DNA from: Roseomonas sp. KE2513
Lineage (GTDB): Bacteria > Pseudomonadota > Alphaproteobacteria > Acetobacterales > Acetobacteraceae
DNA length: 64,000 nt
NCBI RefSeq assembly: GCF_016107305.1
Contig: NZ_RCVR01000011.1
Coordinates: 1-64,000 of the forward strand
Direction: 5' to 3'
The notes below the pieces were generated by a model. That model was not told where the DNA came from. It made no database searches and saw only the letters and a list, made by a program, of their open reading frames with translations. This document shows, piece after piece, positions 7,694-16,722 of the stretch (position 1 is its first letter; each line of letters opens with the position of its first letter). The translations under genes were made by a program, and so were the position numbers.

Positions 7694-8683
7694 ATGCCAG
7701 CCAGCAAGCGCTTCGCGCCGCCGGGCCCCCTCGGCTTCGGCGGCGCCCCGCTCGGGAACATGTTCGAGGAGGTGACGGACGACGTCGCCGCGGCCACCCT
7801 CGGGGCCGCCTGGGACGCCGGCATCCGGTATTTCGACACTGCGCCGGAATACGGGCCAGGCATCTCCGAGCACCGCTTCGGCCATGCCCTTCGCGACCGC
7901 CCGCGCGACGACTTCGTTCTCTCCACCAAGGTGGGCCGCCTGCTGCGGGCGGACGCGAGCAAGGGCGGCAAGCACGGCCCCTTCGTGAAGGGCCTGCCCT
8001 TCCGGGTGGACTACGACTACACGGCCGATGGCGTGCGGCGCTCGATCGAGGACAGCCTCCAGCGCCTTGGGCTGGCCCGGATTGACGTCGCCTATATCCA
8101 TGACTGCGCGGAGGACGCGCATGGCGAGCGCTGGCGTGAGGTGTTCGACATCGCCATGAAGGGCGCCGCCGTGGCGCTGACGAGGCTGCGGGAGGAGGGC
8201 GTCATCCGTGGATGGGGCCTGGGTGTGAACCGGGTGGAGCCCTGCGTGCTCGCGCTGGAGCGCGCGGACCCCGACGTCTTCCTGCTCGCAGGGCGCTACA
8301 GCCTGCTGGACCACCCGGCCCTCGACGTGTTCTTCCCGCGTTGCGCGGACCAGGGTGTCAACGTGGTGGTGGGCGGCCCCTACAACTCAGGCCTCATCGC
8401 GGGCGGCAGGACCTTCGAGTACCAGGAGGCCCCGCCCGAGAAGGTGGCGGCGCGCGACCGTCTTGCCGCGATCGCGAAGGATCACGGCGTGGACCTGCGT
8501 GCGGCTGCGCTGCAATTCTGTGCCGCCCACCCGGTGGTCGCCTCGGTCATCCCCGGCACCAAGAACCCGGCGCGCGTGCGGGAGAACGTCACCCTGATGA
8601 GCCAGCCGATCCCGGCTGCCTTCTGGCAGGAACTGAAGCGGACGGGCGTGCTGCCGGAGGGAGCGCCGACGCCGGCGGGGTAA
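7694..8683 (+). CDS. Aldo/keto reductase (aldose/fucose dehydrogenase-like)
   Basis: A 329-residue NAD(P)-dependent oxidoreductase. The AKR catalytic tetrad is visible: Asp and Tyr in FDTAPEYGPG, Lys in LSTKVGR and His in YIHDCAED. The cofactor region near the C-terminus reads VIPGTKNPARVRENV. The sequence style (LGFGGAPLGNMFEEV at the start, PGISEHRFGHAL) is that of the D-threo-aldose/L-fucose 1-dehydrogenase branch. The ATG at 7694 follows GGAAGGAGA at 7 bases. It stands alone between the divergent DUF4126 gene and a Bug receptor gene 132 bases downstream; a sugar or lactone pathway is possible but not shown. Confidence 0.9.
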   Translation: MPASKRFAPPGPLGFGGAPLGNMFEEVTDDVAAATLGAAWDAGIRYFDTAPEYGPGISEHRFGHALRDRPRDDFVLSTKVGRLLRADASKGGKHGPFVKGLPFRVDYDYTADGVRRSIEDSLQRLGLARIDVAYIHDCAEDAHGERWREVFDIAMKGAAVALTRLREEGVIRGWGLGVNRVEPCVLALERADPDVFLLAGRYSLLDHPALDVFFPRCADQGVNVVVGGPYNSGLIAGGRTFEYQEAPPEKVAARDRLAAIAKDHGVDLRAAALQFCAAHPVVASVIPGTKNPARVRENVTLMSQPIPAAFWQELKRTGVLPEGAPTPAG

Positions 8684-8815
8684 GCCCCGCCCGCGTGCGG
8701 CCGCGGCTTGCGACACGCTTGCGCATCGGGAATGCTCCGTTTCCCAGGCGTGAGACGCGGCGCCGTCCGCCACCAGCGCGCCCCTCTCCCGGGCAAGCAA
8801 GCGAGGAAGCGTTCC

Positions 8816-9781
8816 ATGACCACCATCCGCCGCTCCGAATTCATCGCGCTGGCTGCCGGGGCAGCTGGCCTCGGCCTCGCGCCGCGGGCACGCGCCGCCG
8901 ACTATCCCACCCGCCCGATCGAGCTGATCGTCCCCGCCTCTGCCGGCGGCGGCACCGATGTGCTGGCCCGCGCCTTCGCCGAGGCCGCGAAGAACCACTC
9001 GCCCCAGCCCTTCATCACGGTGAACCGCCCCGGCGCGAGCGGCGCCATCGGCTTCGCCGAGACGCTGAATGCCCGGCCGGATGGCTATAAGGTCTGTGTC
9101 GTCTTCGTCGAGTTGGCGATCCTGCCCTTCCTGAACCAGATCAAGTTCACCGCCGACGACTTCCGCATGATCGCGCAGCTCAACGCTGATCCTGCCGCCA
9201 TTATGGTGCGCACGGAAGCGCCCTGGCAGACGATCGAGGACTTCCTGGCCGAAGCCAAGCGCCGCCCGGGTGGGGTGACCCTCGGCGATTCCGGCGTGGG
9301 CTCCATCTGGCATCTCTCCGGCGCCGCCATGGCCGAGAAGACCGGCGTGCGCTTCCTTCACGTTCCTTATCCCGGTGCGGCGCCGGGCCTGACGGCGCTG
9401 CTCGGCGGCCACGTGGACGCCATGTGCTGCGGCCCCGGGGAGGCGAATGCCTTCGTGCAGGGCGGCAAGATGCGCGCCCTGACCGTAATGGCCGACTCCC
9501 GCGTTCCCGGCTTCGACACGGTACCGACGCTGAAGGAGCGCGGCGTGGACCTGACCATCGGCACGTGGCGCGGCCTGGGCGTGCCGCGCGCGACCCCCGC
9601 GCCGGTGGTGGAGGTGCTGGGCGACATTGCCCGCAAGGCCGCCGCCGAGCCGGGCTTCAAGGAGGCCCTGGCCAAGGTGAATCTCGGCTACAGCTACGCC
9701 GACGCGCGGACCTTCGACGCGCATATCGCGAAGGATCGGGAGTTCTTCCGCGAACTGGCAGGGCGCCTGCAACTGGGCTGA
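8816..9781 (+). CDS. Tripartite tricarboxylate (Bug/TctC family) periplasmic receptor
   Basis: A 321-residue Bug-family receptor. The signal peptide begins MTTIRRSEFIALAAG and ends at ARAAD; the mature part shows YPTRPIELIVPASAGGGTDV, FITVNRPGASGAIGFAE, RPDGYK and LHVPYPGAAPG. The ATG at 8816 fits the signal peptide and follows GAGGAAG by 5 bases; an upstream start at 8708 would add 36 non-signal residues. Two cysteines lie close together in MCCGPGE, unusual for this family but probably harmless. No transport membrane genes accompany it. Ligand unknown. Confidence 0.92.
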   Translation: MTTIRRSEFIALAAGAAGLGLAPRARAADYPTRPIELIVPASAGGGTDVLARAFAEAAKNHSPQPFITVNRPGASGAIGFAETLNARPDGYKVCVVFVELAILPFLNQIKFTADDFRMIAQLNADPAAIMVRTEAPWQTIEDFLAEAKRRPGGVTLGDSGVGSIWHLSGAAMAEKTGVRFLHVPYPGAAPGLTALLGGHVDAMCCGPGEANAFVQGGKMRALTVMADSRVPGFDTVPTLKERGVDLTIGTWRGLGVPRATPAPVVEVLGDIARKAAAEPGFKEALAKVNLGYSYADARTFDAHIAKDREFFRELAGRLQLG

Positions 9782-9817
9782 GGGCGCCAGGGCACCGCGG
9801 GCGTGATCCCTTCCGGC

Positions 9818-10309
9818 TCAGTCCGCAGCGTCGCTGAGGACCAGGTGGCGCTGCCCCGCGAAGGGGAACTCGCCCACCACGCGCATGCCCAGCTTTAGGT
9901 GCGCCTGAAGGGAGCGAGGGTTGTCCGCGCGAATGAACAGGACGGCCTCGCGCCCTGGGTAATACCGCCGCGCCTCAGCATGGAGGGCGGCCAGGAGGCC
10001 CCTGCCCCGCTCCCGCGCGTCGATGCAGACCGGGCCATAGACGTAGGCAGACGGACCTCCGGGATAGGCGTCGAGCATGGCGGCGACTGCCGGCCCTGCG
10101 GCTTGCGTCCCCTCGCTCGTGAGCAAGGCACCGACCAGCCGGTCCCCGTCGCTGGCCACGATGATGGCATCGCCGCGGGCGAACCATTGCTCGACCCGGT
10201 CCAGCGACCAGTCGCCGGTCAACGCCCCGCCATTTGCGGAGGAGTTTTCGACGATCAGCGCTGCAACGGCTTCAAGATCGCCAGTGCCGGCCAGCCTCGT
10301 CCGGATCAT
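9818..10309 (-). CDS. GNAT-family N-acetyltransferase
   Basis: A 163-residue protein with the acetyl-CoA-binding fold of the GNAT family. Strand beta-4 and the pyrophosphate-binding loop are visible as VYGPVCIDARERGRGLLAAL (R-x-x-G-x-G/A type), and the C-terminal part FIRADNPRSLQAHLKLGMRV is the typical N-x-x-S-x-x-x-H/Y-x-K-x-G block. The ATG at 10309 follows GGGGAG; upstream in-frame starts would overlap the phospholipase D gene. It lies 61 bases after that gene on the same strand and could be cotranscribed. Substrate unknown. Confidence 0.88.
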   Translation of the reverse strand: MIRTRLAGTGDLEAVAALIVENSSANGGALTGDWSLDRVEQWFARGDAIIVASDGDRLVGALLTSEGTQAAGPAVAAMLDAYPGGPSAYVYGPVCIDARERGRGLLAALHAEARRYYPGREAVLFIRADNPRSLQAHLKLGMRVVGEFPFAGQRHLVLSDAAD

Positions 10310-10370
10310 CAATCTCCCCTTCTTCGATGAGCTTCCGGTGCCCGATGCAACACGATCCGTCCGGCGGGAT

Positions 10371-11825
10371 CTACAACTGGGATTCGACTGGGGCTTGGCG
10401 AGCAAGCCAGGCCAGCGCGCGCCGCGCTGTGGACGCATCGGGCTCGGTCCGGCAGGCCGCCTGCGCTCCGCCGATCGTCGCCGCCCACCGGAGGCTCCCC
10501 GCTCGGTCGATGGTCACCTGCCAGCTGCGGTCCGGGCGCGCCAGGCGCGCATGCTCCTCGCGCACTCCTTGCGCGACGACCACGTCGTCAACAAAGGTCC
10601 CCATCTCCGTGTTCAGCGCCCGCGAACGAGGATCGAGGTTGAACGAACCGACGAAGGCGCGCGCGCCATCGACGGCGAGCGCCTTCGTGTGCAGGCTCGC
10701 GCCACGCGAGCCAAGCATGCTCGTGCCCTCCCCGCCGGACGGCCGAAGTTCGTGCAGTTGCACGCCGGCACGCAGAAGCCGCTTGCGATAGCGTGCATAT
10801 CCGCCATGAACGGCAACGACATCGGTTGCGGCGAGCGAGTTCGTCACGACCGACACATGCACTCCGCGCGCCGCGAGATCCTCCAGAAGCGCCGCGCCTT
10901 CCTCGCCCGGAACGAAGTAGGGGGAAATGAGCAGCGCCTCCTTCTTCGCCCCTTTGAGGAGCCGGACAACGTCCGTGACGAGCCATTCGGCCGCAGTCCC
11001 CTCGCGGGCTGCTTTATCCGGCGGGTCCGCAGTAACCCGTACATCCGCCGCTGGCGCCGAGACCAGGCGGGCCGGCTTGCCGTAACATTTCGACGTGGAG
11101 GCACTCTTGAGGATTTCCGCGAAGAAGGGCTCTGCCGCCGCCAGCTGGGTCGCCCGATCCAGCCGGTGGGAAAGCCTGCGCAGCCCGCCCCGGCGGTTGT
11201 GCGGTGCCCGGCTCACCTGCGCGACCGGGCGCGACAGGCGGTGGTGCCAGTAAGCCTCGAAGATCGATTTCGCATCGCGCGCCGCGGCGCCGGTCACGGC
11301 AAGGTCGAGGTCGCGGAAGTTGAACGTGTCTGAGGCGTCGAAGTACTCGTCGCCAACGTTGCGCCCACCGAGGATCGCCAAGCGCCCGTCGGCGACCCAG
11401 GCCTTGTTGTGCATCCGCCGGTTGAGATGCCATCCGCCGAAAAGCATCTCCAGCAGGAAACCGAGGTGCCCGAAGCGCCGCCACTGCGTCGCATTGAAAA
11501 GGCGGACCTCGATATGCCGGTGCGCGTCCAGGGTCGAGAGCAGCCTCTCCCGGCCGATCGCATACATGTCGTCGAGCAGTAGCCGCACGTGGACGCCTCG
11601 ATTGGCGGCCTGCAATGCCTCGCGGGCGAGCAGCTTGCCGGTCAGGTCGTCCCGCCAGATGTAGTACTGCAGATCGAGCGTCTGCGTGGCGAGCCGTGCG
11701 GCACGTGCGCGCGCCGCGAAGGCCGTTCGCCCGCTGACAAGAAGCCCGAGGCCGGTTTGTCCCCACCCGGCCTCGGCGCGGATCGATGCCGGTTCATCGC
11801 TCCGGCCGGGTAGGGCAAGGACCAT
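10371..11825 (-). CDS. Phospholipase D-family protein (cardiolipin synthase-like)
   Basis: A 484-residue protein with two HKD motifs: the first MHNKAWVADGRLAILGGRN at about residues 138-156, the second LHTKALAVDGARAFVGSFN at about 383-401. Two HKD halves in one chain are typical of bacterial cardiolipin synthases of the ClsB/ClsC type and of related phosphatidyltransferases. The region around HLNRRMHNK and the YYIWRDDLTG near the N-terminus resemble the ClsC group. There is no membrane anchor. The start is 2 bases past the stop of an EEP-family gene, an arrangement like E. coli ybhP-clsB, which supports a role in phospholipid metabolism. Confidence 0.88.
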   Translation of the reverse strand: MVLALPGRSDEPASIRAEAGWGQTGLGLLVSGRTAFAARARAARLATQTLDLQYYIWRDDLTGKLLAREALQAANRGVHVRLLLDDMYAIGRERLLSTLDAHRHIEVRLFNATQWRRFGHLGFLLEMLFGGWHLNRRMHNKAWVADGRLAILGGRNVGDEYFDASDTFNFRDLDLAVTGAAARDAKSIFEAYWHHRLSRPVAQVSRAPHNRRGGLRRLSHRLDRATQLAAAEPFFAEILKSASTSKCYGKPARLVSAPAADVRVTADPPDKAAREGTAAEWLVTDVVRLLKGAKKEALLISPYFVPGEEGAALLEDLAARGVHVSVVTNSLAATDVVAVHGGYARYRKRLLRAGVQLHELRPSGGEGTSMLGSRGASLHTKALAVDGARAFVGSFNLDPRSRALNTEMGTFVDDVVVAQGVREEHARLARPDRSWQVTIDRAGSLRWAATIGGAQAACRTEPDASTARRALAWLARQAPVESQL

Positions 11826-11827
11826 GG

Positions 11828-12739
11828 CTAGGCTACCTCCGGGATTGCATCCTCGGACAAGCGAGCTCTCGCGACCATGCCCAGGTTGAGCGTCGCGCTG
11901 AGTGGTAGATGGTCAGAGGCAATCCGCGCGAGCGCGGTGTTGTGCACCTCCACGGCCTGGATCAGGCCGCGGCGGTTCACAAGGATTCGGTCGAGCGGCA
12001 GCGTCGGGAGGCGGCTCGGGAACGTCGGAACAACAGGCCCCGTCTCACCGAAGCTTTTCTCCAACATGCAGAGCGAGGAGCGGCGGCCCAGGCGCCATTC
12101 GTTCAGGTCACCGATAACGACGCTGGGCGCGTCCGTTCCCTCGGACAAGGCGGCGAGAATGGCGGCGGCTTGTCCCTCGCGGTGCCGCTTGAGCAGGCCA
12201 AGGTGAGCGGCGACGAGGCGCAGGCGCCCCATAGGCAAGTCCAGATCAACCATCACCGCACCGCGGGGCTCGCCCCCGGGCAGTGCAAGGCGACGAACGG
12301 CGGCGACCCGGCCGACCCTGATCAGCAGAGCGTTACCGTGCCAGCCGTGGCCGCCCGGTGCGCTCGATATCGGCACCATCCGAAGGCCTGTGCGCCGCTC
12401 GATCGCCGTCATGTCCAGCAGGCCGATGCGGCGTCCGAAACGGCGATCCGCCTCCTGCAACGCAACGATGTCTGCGTCGAGTTCTGCGATGACATCAGCC
12501 ACGCGCGAGGGATCGAAGCGCTTGTCCACGCCAATGCATTTGTGAACATTGTAGGACGCGATCGTGATCAAGCCATCTGCGTGCCGCCCTCTCGCCGGCT
12601 CCCTCGGTGTAGGCGCCGGCCGTCGACGAACCGTCATATGCACGCCATGTGGAAGCGAAACCCCTTCACGCGCGAGACGCGCGAGGAGCCGATCCATGCT
12701 GCGGTCGGCCCAGGTTGAGAGGTCCATCATGGGCCGCAT
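11828..12739 (-). CDS. Endonuclease/exonuclease/phosphatase-family protein (YbhP-like)
   Basis: A 303-residue protein of the EEP superfamily, the metal-dependent phosphodiesterase fold. Family motifs are in order: IASYNVHKCIG, DIVALQEADRR (metal-binding Glu), AHLGLLKRHREGQ, VVIGDLNEW (Asp and Asn) and the C-terminal ARIASDHLPLSATL (Asp-His pair). The first 60 residues are outside the domain. It precedes the phospholipase D-like gene by 2 bases, as in ybhP-clsB of E. coli, so it may process a lipid-linked phosphodiester. The ATG at 12739 is one of several close Met codons (12730, 12727), so the exact start is uncertain. Confidence 0.87.
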   Translation of the reverse strand: MRPMMDLSTWADRSMDRLLARLAREGVSLPHGVHMTVRRRPAPTPREPARGRHADGLITIASYNVHKCIGVDKRFDPSRVADVIAELDADIVALQEADRRFGRRIGLLDMTAIERRTGLRMVPISSAPGGHGWHGNALLIRVGRVAAVRRLALPGGEPRGAVMVDLDLPMGRLRLVAAHLGLLKRHREGQAAAILAALSEGTDAPSVVIGDLNEWRLGRRSSLCMLEKSFGETGPVVPTFPSRLPTLPLDRILVNRRGLIQAVEVHNTALARIASDHLPLSATLNLGMVARARLSEDAIPEVA

Positions 12740-12936
12740 GAGCTAGTCTTCCGTGCCATCACTGCCAAGGGGAATATGTGCCGGCATCAACCGGATGACC
12801 ACCGCACCGGTTTCGCGCCGCCATGGCGGTAGCCGCGCATCGCCGGCCGCGCTTCAAAGGTGCACGGCTCACCGGACCTCTCGCTACCGAGGCGTCGGAG
12901 AGGCGGATCAGGTGCATGAGCGACGGTCCGCAAGCC

Positions 12937-13842
12937 TCACGGATGGGTTTGCCGCGGATCATCGATGCCCTCCCGCGCGGCCTCCGTCGCCAGCCAGGCG
13001 CGCAGCGCGGCGAAGGCCGGATCCGCCTTCCGCTCCGCGTCATGCAGCAGGGTGAAGCTGCGGGTGGTGCTGCGGATGAAGGGGTGTGGCGCGGCCACGC
13101 GACCGGCTGCGATATCCGCACCTACCAGGGCGCGTATGGCGAGCGCGACGCCGAGCCCCTCGGCGGCCGCGTCGAGCGCGAGGGCGATGCTTTCGAACCG
13201 GGGCCCGCGGGTGGGGTCCGGCACCTCGATTCCGGCGGCCGCGAGCCAGCGTGGCCAGTCATCCGGCCGCTGGCGTGAGTGCAGCAGCGTCGCGCGGTGC
13301 CAGTCGAAGCCGGGCAGGAGCGCGGGGGAGATCACCGGCATCGTCTCGATCGGCACGAGCGGCAGGGAGAAGAGGCCCAGCCGGGGACGGGCATCCGCCA
13401 CGGCGATCACAGCGTCGAAGGCGCCGGGCAGGAGTTCCAGCGGATCGGCGCTGGTCTGCAGGTCCAACTCCAAGCCTGGATGGCTCTCCCGCAGGCGGTT
13501 CCAGCGAGGGATGAGCCACCGGCTGGCGAAAAGCGTGTAGGCACCGATCCGCAGCCTCCTTGGAGGCGCCGCCTGACGCATGGCGACAAGGCCGGCCGCA
13601 ATGCGGTCCAGCCCCTCCTTCGAGGCGGCAAGGAGCGCCTCCCCGGCAGGGGTGAGAACGAGCCCGGCAGCGCTACGGGTGAAGAGAGCCGTGCCAACCT
13701 CCTCCTCCAATGCACGCACGCCGCGGCTGACGGCCCCGGGCGTGACGTGAAGCTCGCCGGCCGCGCGGGTGACGCTGCGGTGGCGCGCCGCAGCCTCGAA
13801 GTTGCGGAGTGCGACGAGGGAGGGAAGACGCCGGTAGGTCAT
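12937..13842 (-). CDS. LysR-family transcriptional regulator (GcvA-like)
   Basis: A 301-residue LysR regulator with the GcvA-type beginning LPSLVALRNFEAAARHRSVT, recognition helix VTPGAVSRGVRALEEEVG and LFTRSAAGLVLTPAG. The effector domain contains RLRIGAYTLFASRWLIPRW and FDAVIAVADARP. It is divergent from the acyl-CoA dehydrogenase/Bug receptor gene pair, with only 100 bases between. A perfect 7-base inverted repeat begins 4 bases upstream of the start codon and is a good operator candidate, so it probably regulates both itself and the pair. Confidence 0.92.
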   Translation of the reverse strand: MTYRRLPSLVALRNFEAAARHRSVTRAAGELHVTPGAVSRGVRALEEEVGTALFTRSAAGLVLTPAGEALLAASKEGLDRIAAGLVAMRQAAPPRRLRIGAYTLFASRWLIPRWNRLRESHPGLELDLQTSADPLELLPGAFDAVIAVADARPRLGLFSLPLVPIETMPVISPALLPGFDWHRATLLHSRQRPDDWPRWLAAAGIEVPDPTRGPRFESIALALDAAAEGLGVALAIRALVGADIAAGRVAAPHPFIRSTTRSFTLLHDAERKADPAFAALRAWLATEAAREGIDDPRQTHP

Positions 13843-13846
13843 GCTC

Positions 13847-13865
13847 CGTTGAGCCTAACTCAACG
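13847..13865. promoter_or_regulatory. Perfect inverted repeat, candidate LysR operator
   Basis: CGTTGAG-CCTAA-CTCAACG: 7-base arms with no mismatch and a 5-base spacer, in the 100-base gap between the divergent LysR and acyl-CoA dehydrogenase genes. Arm size and location fit a LysR-type binding site. It nearly touches the lysR start codon, suggesting autorepression. Confidence 0.6.
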
Positions 13866-13942
13866 AAGATGCCAAACAAATCGATTGGAGCCCCGGGTCG
13901 CCGGTACCACCCTCGGGGCAACCAGGCATCGAGAAACGCTCC

Positions 13943-15646
13943 ATGCACATCCGCCCTCCCGGCCCTCCGGCCGGTGCTGCCGCGATTCCCGATAGCCAGG
14001 GGCTGAACCTGTTCCGCGCCGACCCGGTGCTGGCGCGGATGGCCTCGCTCTACCTGCCGGAGGGGCTCGCCGCGCATCTGGCCCCGCATCTGGACCGACT
14101 GGGCGCGCTGGCGGGCGGCAGGCTGGACCGGCTGGCCATGGAAGCGGACGGGAACCCTCCGGTGCTGCACCACCGCAACCGGCGGGGCGAGGACGCGCAG
14201 TCCGTCGAGTACCACCCGGCCTATCGCGAGATGGAGCGGCTGGCTTTCGGGGAATTCGGCCTCGCGGCCCTGTCGCATCGAGGCGGGGTGCTGGGCTGGG
14301 ATGCCCCTATGCCGCCGGCCGCGAAGTACCTACTGACCTATCTTTTCGTGCAGGCGGAATTCGGCCTTTGCTGCCCCGTCTCAATGACGGACAGCCTGAC
14401 GCGAACGCTGCGAAAGTTCGGCGCGCCCGAGTTGGTGGCGCGCTACCTCCCGGCGCTGACGAGCCAAGACCTAGATGCCCTGCACCAGGGCGCGATGTTC
14501 ATGACGGAGCAGGGCGCGGGATCGGACATCGCTGCCACCGTAGTCAGCGCGGCGCCCCGCGAGGATGGCACCTGGGCGCTGAGCGGGGACAAGTGGTTCT
14601 GCTCCAACCCGGATGCGGAGCTGGCGATGGTGCTGGCGCGGCGCGAGGGCGGCGCGCCGGGCTTGAAGGGTGTCTCCCTCTTTCTCCTGCCGCGCGAGTT
14701 GCCGGATGGCACGCCGAACAGCCATCGGATCGTTCGTCTGAAGCCGAAGCTCGGCACGCGCTCCATGGCCTCCGGCGAGGTGACGATGAACGGCGCCGTT
14801 GCCTGGCTGGTGGGGGAGCCGGAGGCCGGCTTCCGCCAGATGGCGGATATGGTGAACAACTCCCGACTTTCGAACGGCGTGCGCGCGGCGGGGATGATGC
14901 GACGCGCGGTGACGGAGGCGCTGTTCATCGCGCACCGGCGCGTTGCCTTCGGCCGGCGACTCGTCGAGATGCCGCTGATGCGGCGACAACTCCTGAAGAT
15001 GTCCGTTCCGATGGAACAGGCGCGGACGATGGTATTCCAGACCGCCGATGCCCTGCGCCGAGCCGATGCCGGTGAGGAAGGCGCCTACGCGCTGCTGCGT
15101 ATCCTGACGCCATTGCTCAAGTTCCGCGCCTGCCGCGACGCCCGCAAGGTGACGGGCGACGCGATGGAGGTACGCGGCGGCTGCGGTTACATCGAAGAGT
15201 GGTCCGACGCCCGGCTGCTGCGCGACGCCCATCTCGGAAGCATCTGGGAGGGCACGAGCAACATCGTCGCGCTGGACGTGCTGCGCGCCGCGACGCGAGA
15301 GGGATCGCTGCCTCTGCTGCGCGACCATGCCCGCGGGCTGCTGGGGAACAACGAAGCGCTGCCCGAGGCAGCGGCGGCGCTGGAACGCGCGATCGCCCTC
15401 GCGGAAGCGGCGCAGGACGATCCGGCGCTCGCGCGGCAAGCGGCCTCGGCGCTGTATCACGTGACCTCCGCCGCCGCGATGGCCTGGGAAGCGGGACGGC
15501 TGGGCCTGCCGGAACGGCTGGCGCTGGCACGGCTGGTGCTGCGGCACCGCGTGCTACCGCGCGACCCGCTGATGGCGGAAGAAAGGGATGAGGCCGACCG
15601 GGACCTGCTGAACGATCCCGGCGCAGGAATGGAGAGGAACGCATGA
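13943..15646 (+). CDS. Acyl-CoA dehydrogenase-family protein (AidB-like)
   Basis: A 567-residue flavoprotein, longer than classical acyl-CoA dehydrogenases and matching the AidB type. Visible blocks are MTEQGAGSDIAATV, WFCSNPDAELAMVLAR, NGVRAAGMMRRAVTEA, VRGGCGYIEEWSDARLLRD (AidB-style replacement of the Glu-bearing loop) and GSIWEGTSNIVALDVLR with E in the WEGTSN motif. Known AidB binds DNA and FAD in alkylation damage response, but relatives act on acyl-CoAs. Here the stop overlaps the start of a Bug receptor gene by 4 bases (ATGA), so a catabolic role on an imported acid looks more likely than DNA protection. Confidence 0.88.
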   Translation: MHIRPPGPPAGAAAIPDSQGLNLFRADPVLARMASLYLPEGLAAHLAPHLDRLGALAGGRLDRLAMEADGNPPVLHHRNRRGEDAQSVEYHPAYREMERLAFGEFGLAALSHRGGVLGWDAPMPPAAKYLLTYLFVQAEFGLCCPVSMTDSLTRTLRKFGAPELVARYLPALTSQDLDALHQGAMFMTEQGAGSDIAATVVSAAPREDGTWALSGDKWFCSNPDAELAMVLARREGGAPGLKGVSLFLLPRELPDGTPNSHRIVRLKPKLGTRSMASGEVTMNGAVAWLVGEPEAGFRQMADMVNNSRLSNGVRAAGMMRRAVTEALFIAHRRVAFGRRLVEMPLMRRQLLKMSVPMEQARTMVFQTADALRRADAGEEGAYALLRILTPLLKFRACRDARKVTGDAMEVRGGCGYIEEWSDARLLRDAHLGSIWEGTSNIVALDVLRAATREGSLPLLRDHARGLLGNNEALPEAAAALERAIALAEAAQDDPALARQAASALYHVTSAAAMAWEAGRLGLPERLALARLVLRHRVLPRDPLMAEERDEADRDLLNDPGAGMERNA

Positions 15647-16605
15647 TGGATCGTCGCACCCTTATGGCCGCGGCGTCGCTCGGCGCCCTGGCACGGCCCG
15701 CACGGGCGCAGCCGGGCGCAAGGCCCGTCACGCTCGTCGTCCCCTTCTCGCCCGGTGGGCCGACGGACCTTATCGCTCGGCGGCTTGCGGCAAGCCTCGG
15801 GGAAGGCCTGGGGCAGACAGTCGTGGTGGAGAACCGCGCGGGCGCAGGCGGGAACATCGGGGCGGAGTTCGTCGCGCGCTCCGCGCCGGACGGGCACACG
15901 ATCCTCTTCGGCACCTCGGGGCCGCTTACGATCAACAGGATGCTCTATCCCGGGCAGTCCTACGATCCGGCCAAGGATTTCACGCCTGTCGCACCGCTCG
16001 GGCGCATCCCGAATGTGCTGGCGGTGAACGCGAACGTTCCTGCCGGGAACGTGCAGGATCTGATCGTTCTCTCGAAGCGCGAGCGGCTGGCCTTCGGCTC
16101 CTCGGGGAACGGGGCGTCCTCGCATCTCGCGGGGGCGCTATTCAACTCGATGGCGGGCACGAGCATCGAGCACATCCCCTATCGCGGCACGGGACCGGCG
16201 CTGAACGACCTGGTGGCCGGGCACGTGGCCATGGTGTTCACCGACGTGCTGACCGCGCTCCCTCACCTGCAGGGCGGCCGCGTGCGGGCGCTTGGCATCA
16301 CGACAGCGGAACGCTCCGCCGTGTTGCCGGACCTGCCGACCGTGGCGGAGCAAGGACTGCCGGGCTACGATGCCTCAGTCTTCTTCGGCTTGGTATTGGC
16401 GGCAGGCACGCCGGAACCGGTGCGGGAGCGGCTTCGTGCGGTGTTTGCCACGACAATCGCTCAGCCCGAGATGCAACGCTTCCTCGAGAACCAGGGCATG
16501 CAGGTCGCGCCAGAGCTGACACCGGCGGCGCTGACCGCACTCATGGCGTCAGAGACCGCGCGCTGGGCGCGGGTCATCCGTGAGGCGAAGGTGAAAGCTG
16601 ATTGA
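15643..16605 (+). CDS. Tripartite tricarboxylate (Bug/TctC family) periplasmic receptor
   Basis: A 320-residue Bug receptor. The signal peptide is short (MMDRRTLMAAASLGALARPARAQ) and is followed by PVTLVVPFSPGGPTDLIA, GQTVVVENRAGAGGNIGAEF, APDGHT, FGSSGNGASSHLAGALF and IEHIPYRGTGPALNDLV. The start overlaps the stop of the acyl-CoA dehydrogenase gene in an ATGA, indicating translational coupling between a cytoplasmic acyl-CoA enzyme and a periplasmic receptor. No TctA/TctB genes are nearby. Ligand unknown. Confidence 0.93.
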   Translation: MMDRRTLMAAASLGALARPARAQPGARPVTLVVPFSPGGPTDLIARRLAASLGEGLGQTVVVENRAGAGGNIGAEFVARSAPDGHTILFGTSGPLTINRMLYPGQSYDPAKDFTPVAPLGRIPNVLAVNANVPAGNVQDLIVLSKRERLAFGSSGNGASSHLAGALFNSMAGTSIEHIPYRGTGPALNDLVAGHVAMVFTDVLTALPHLQGGRVRALGITTAERSAVLPDLPTVAEQGLPGYDASVFFGLVLAAGTPEPVRERLRAVFATTIAQPEMQRFLENQGMQVAPELTPAALTALMASETARWARVIREAKVKAD

Positions 16606-16722
16606 GGGCCAGTAGCGGCTGTCGGGAAGCCTTCCCAGCCCATACCTCTCCCTCCGCCGTCCCCGACGGGCCTCGCCTCTCCGGCGCAGGCCGCACCACC
16701 ACCATGTTCCATAAGAAATTGC

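Noticed and set aside
12818-12829. 12-base palindrome CCGCCATGGCGG between the LysR gene and the EEP gene
   Set aside because: Palindromes made of GGC/GCC units arise often in GC-rich sequence, and no promoter or partner site lies around it.
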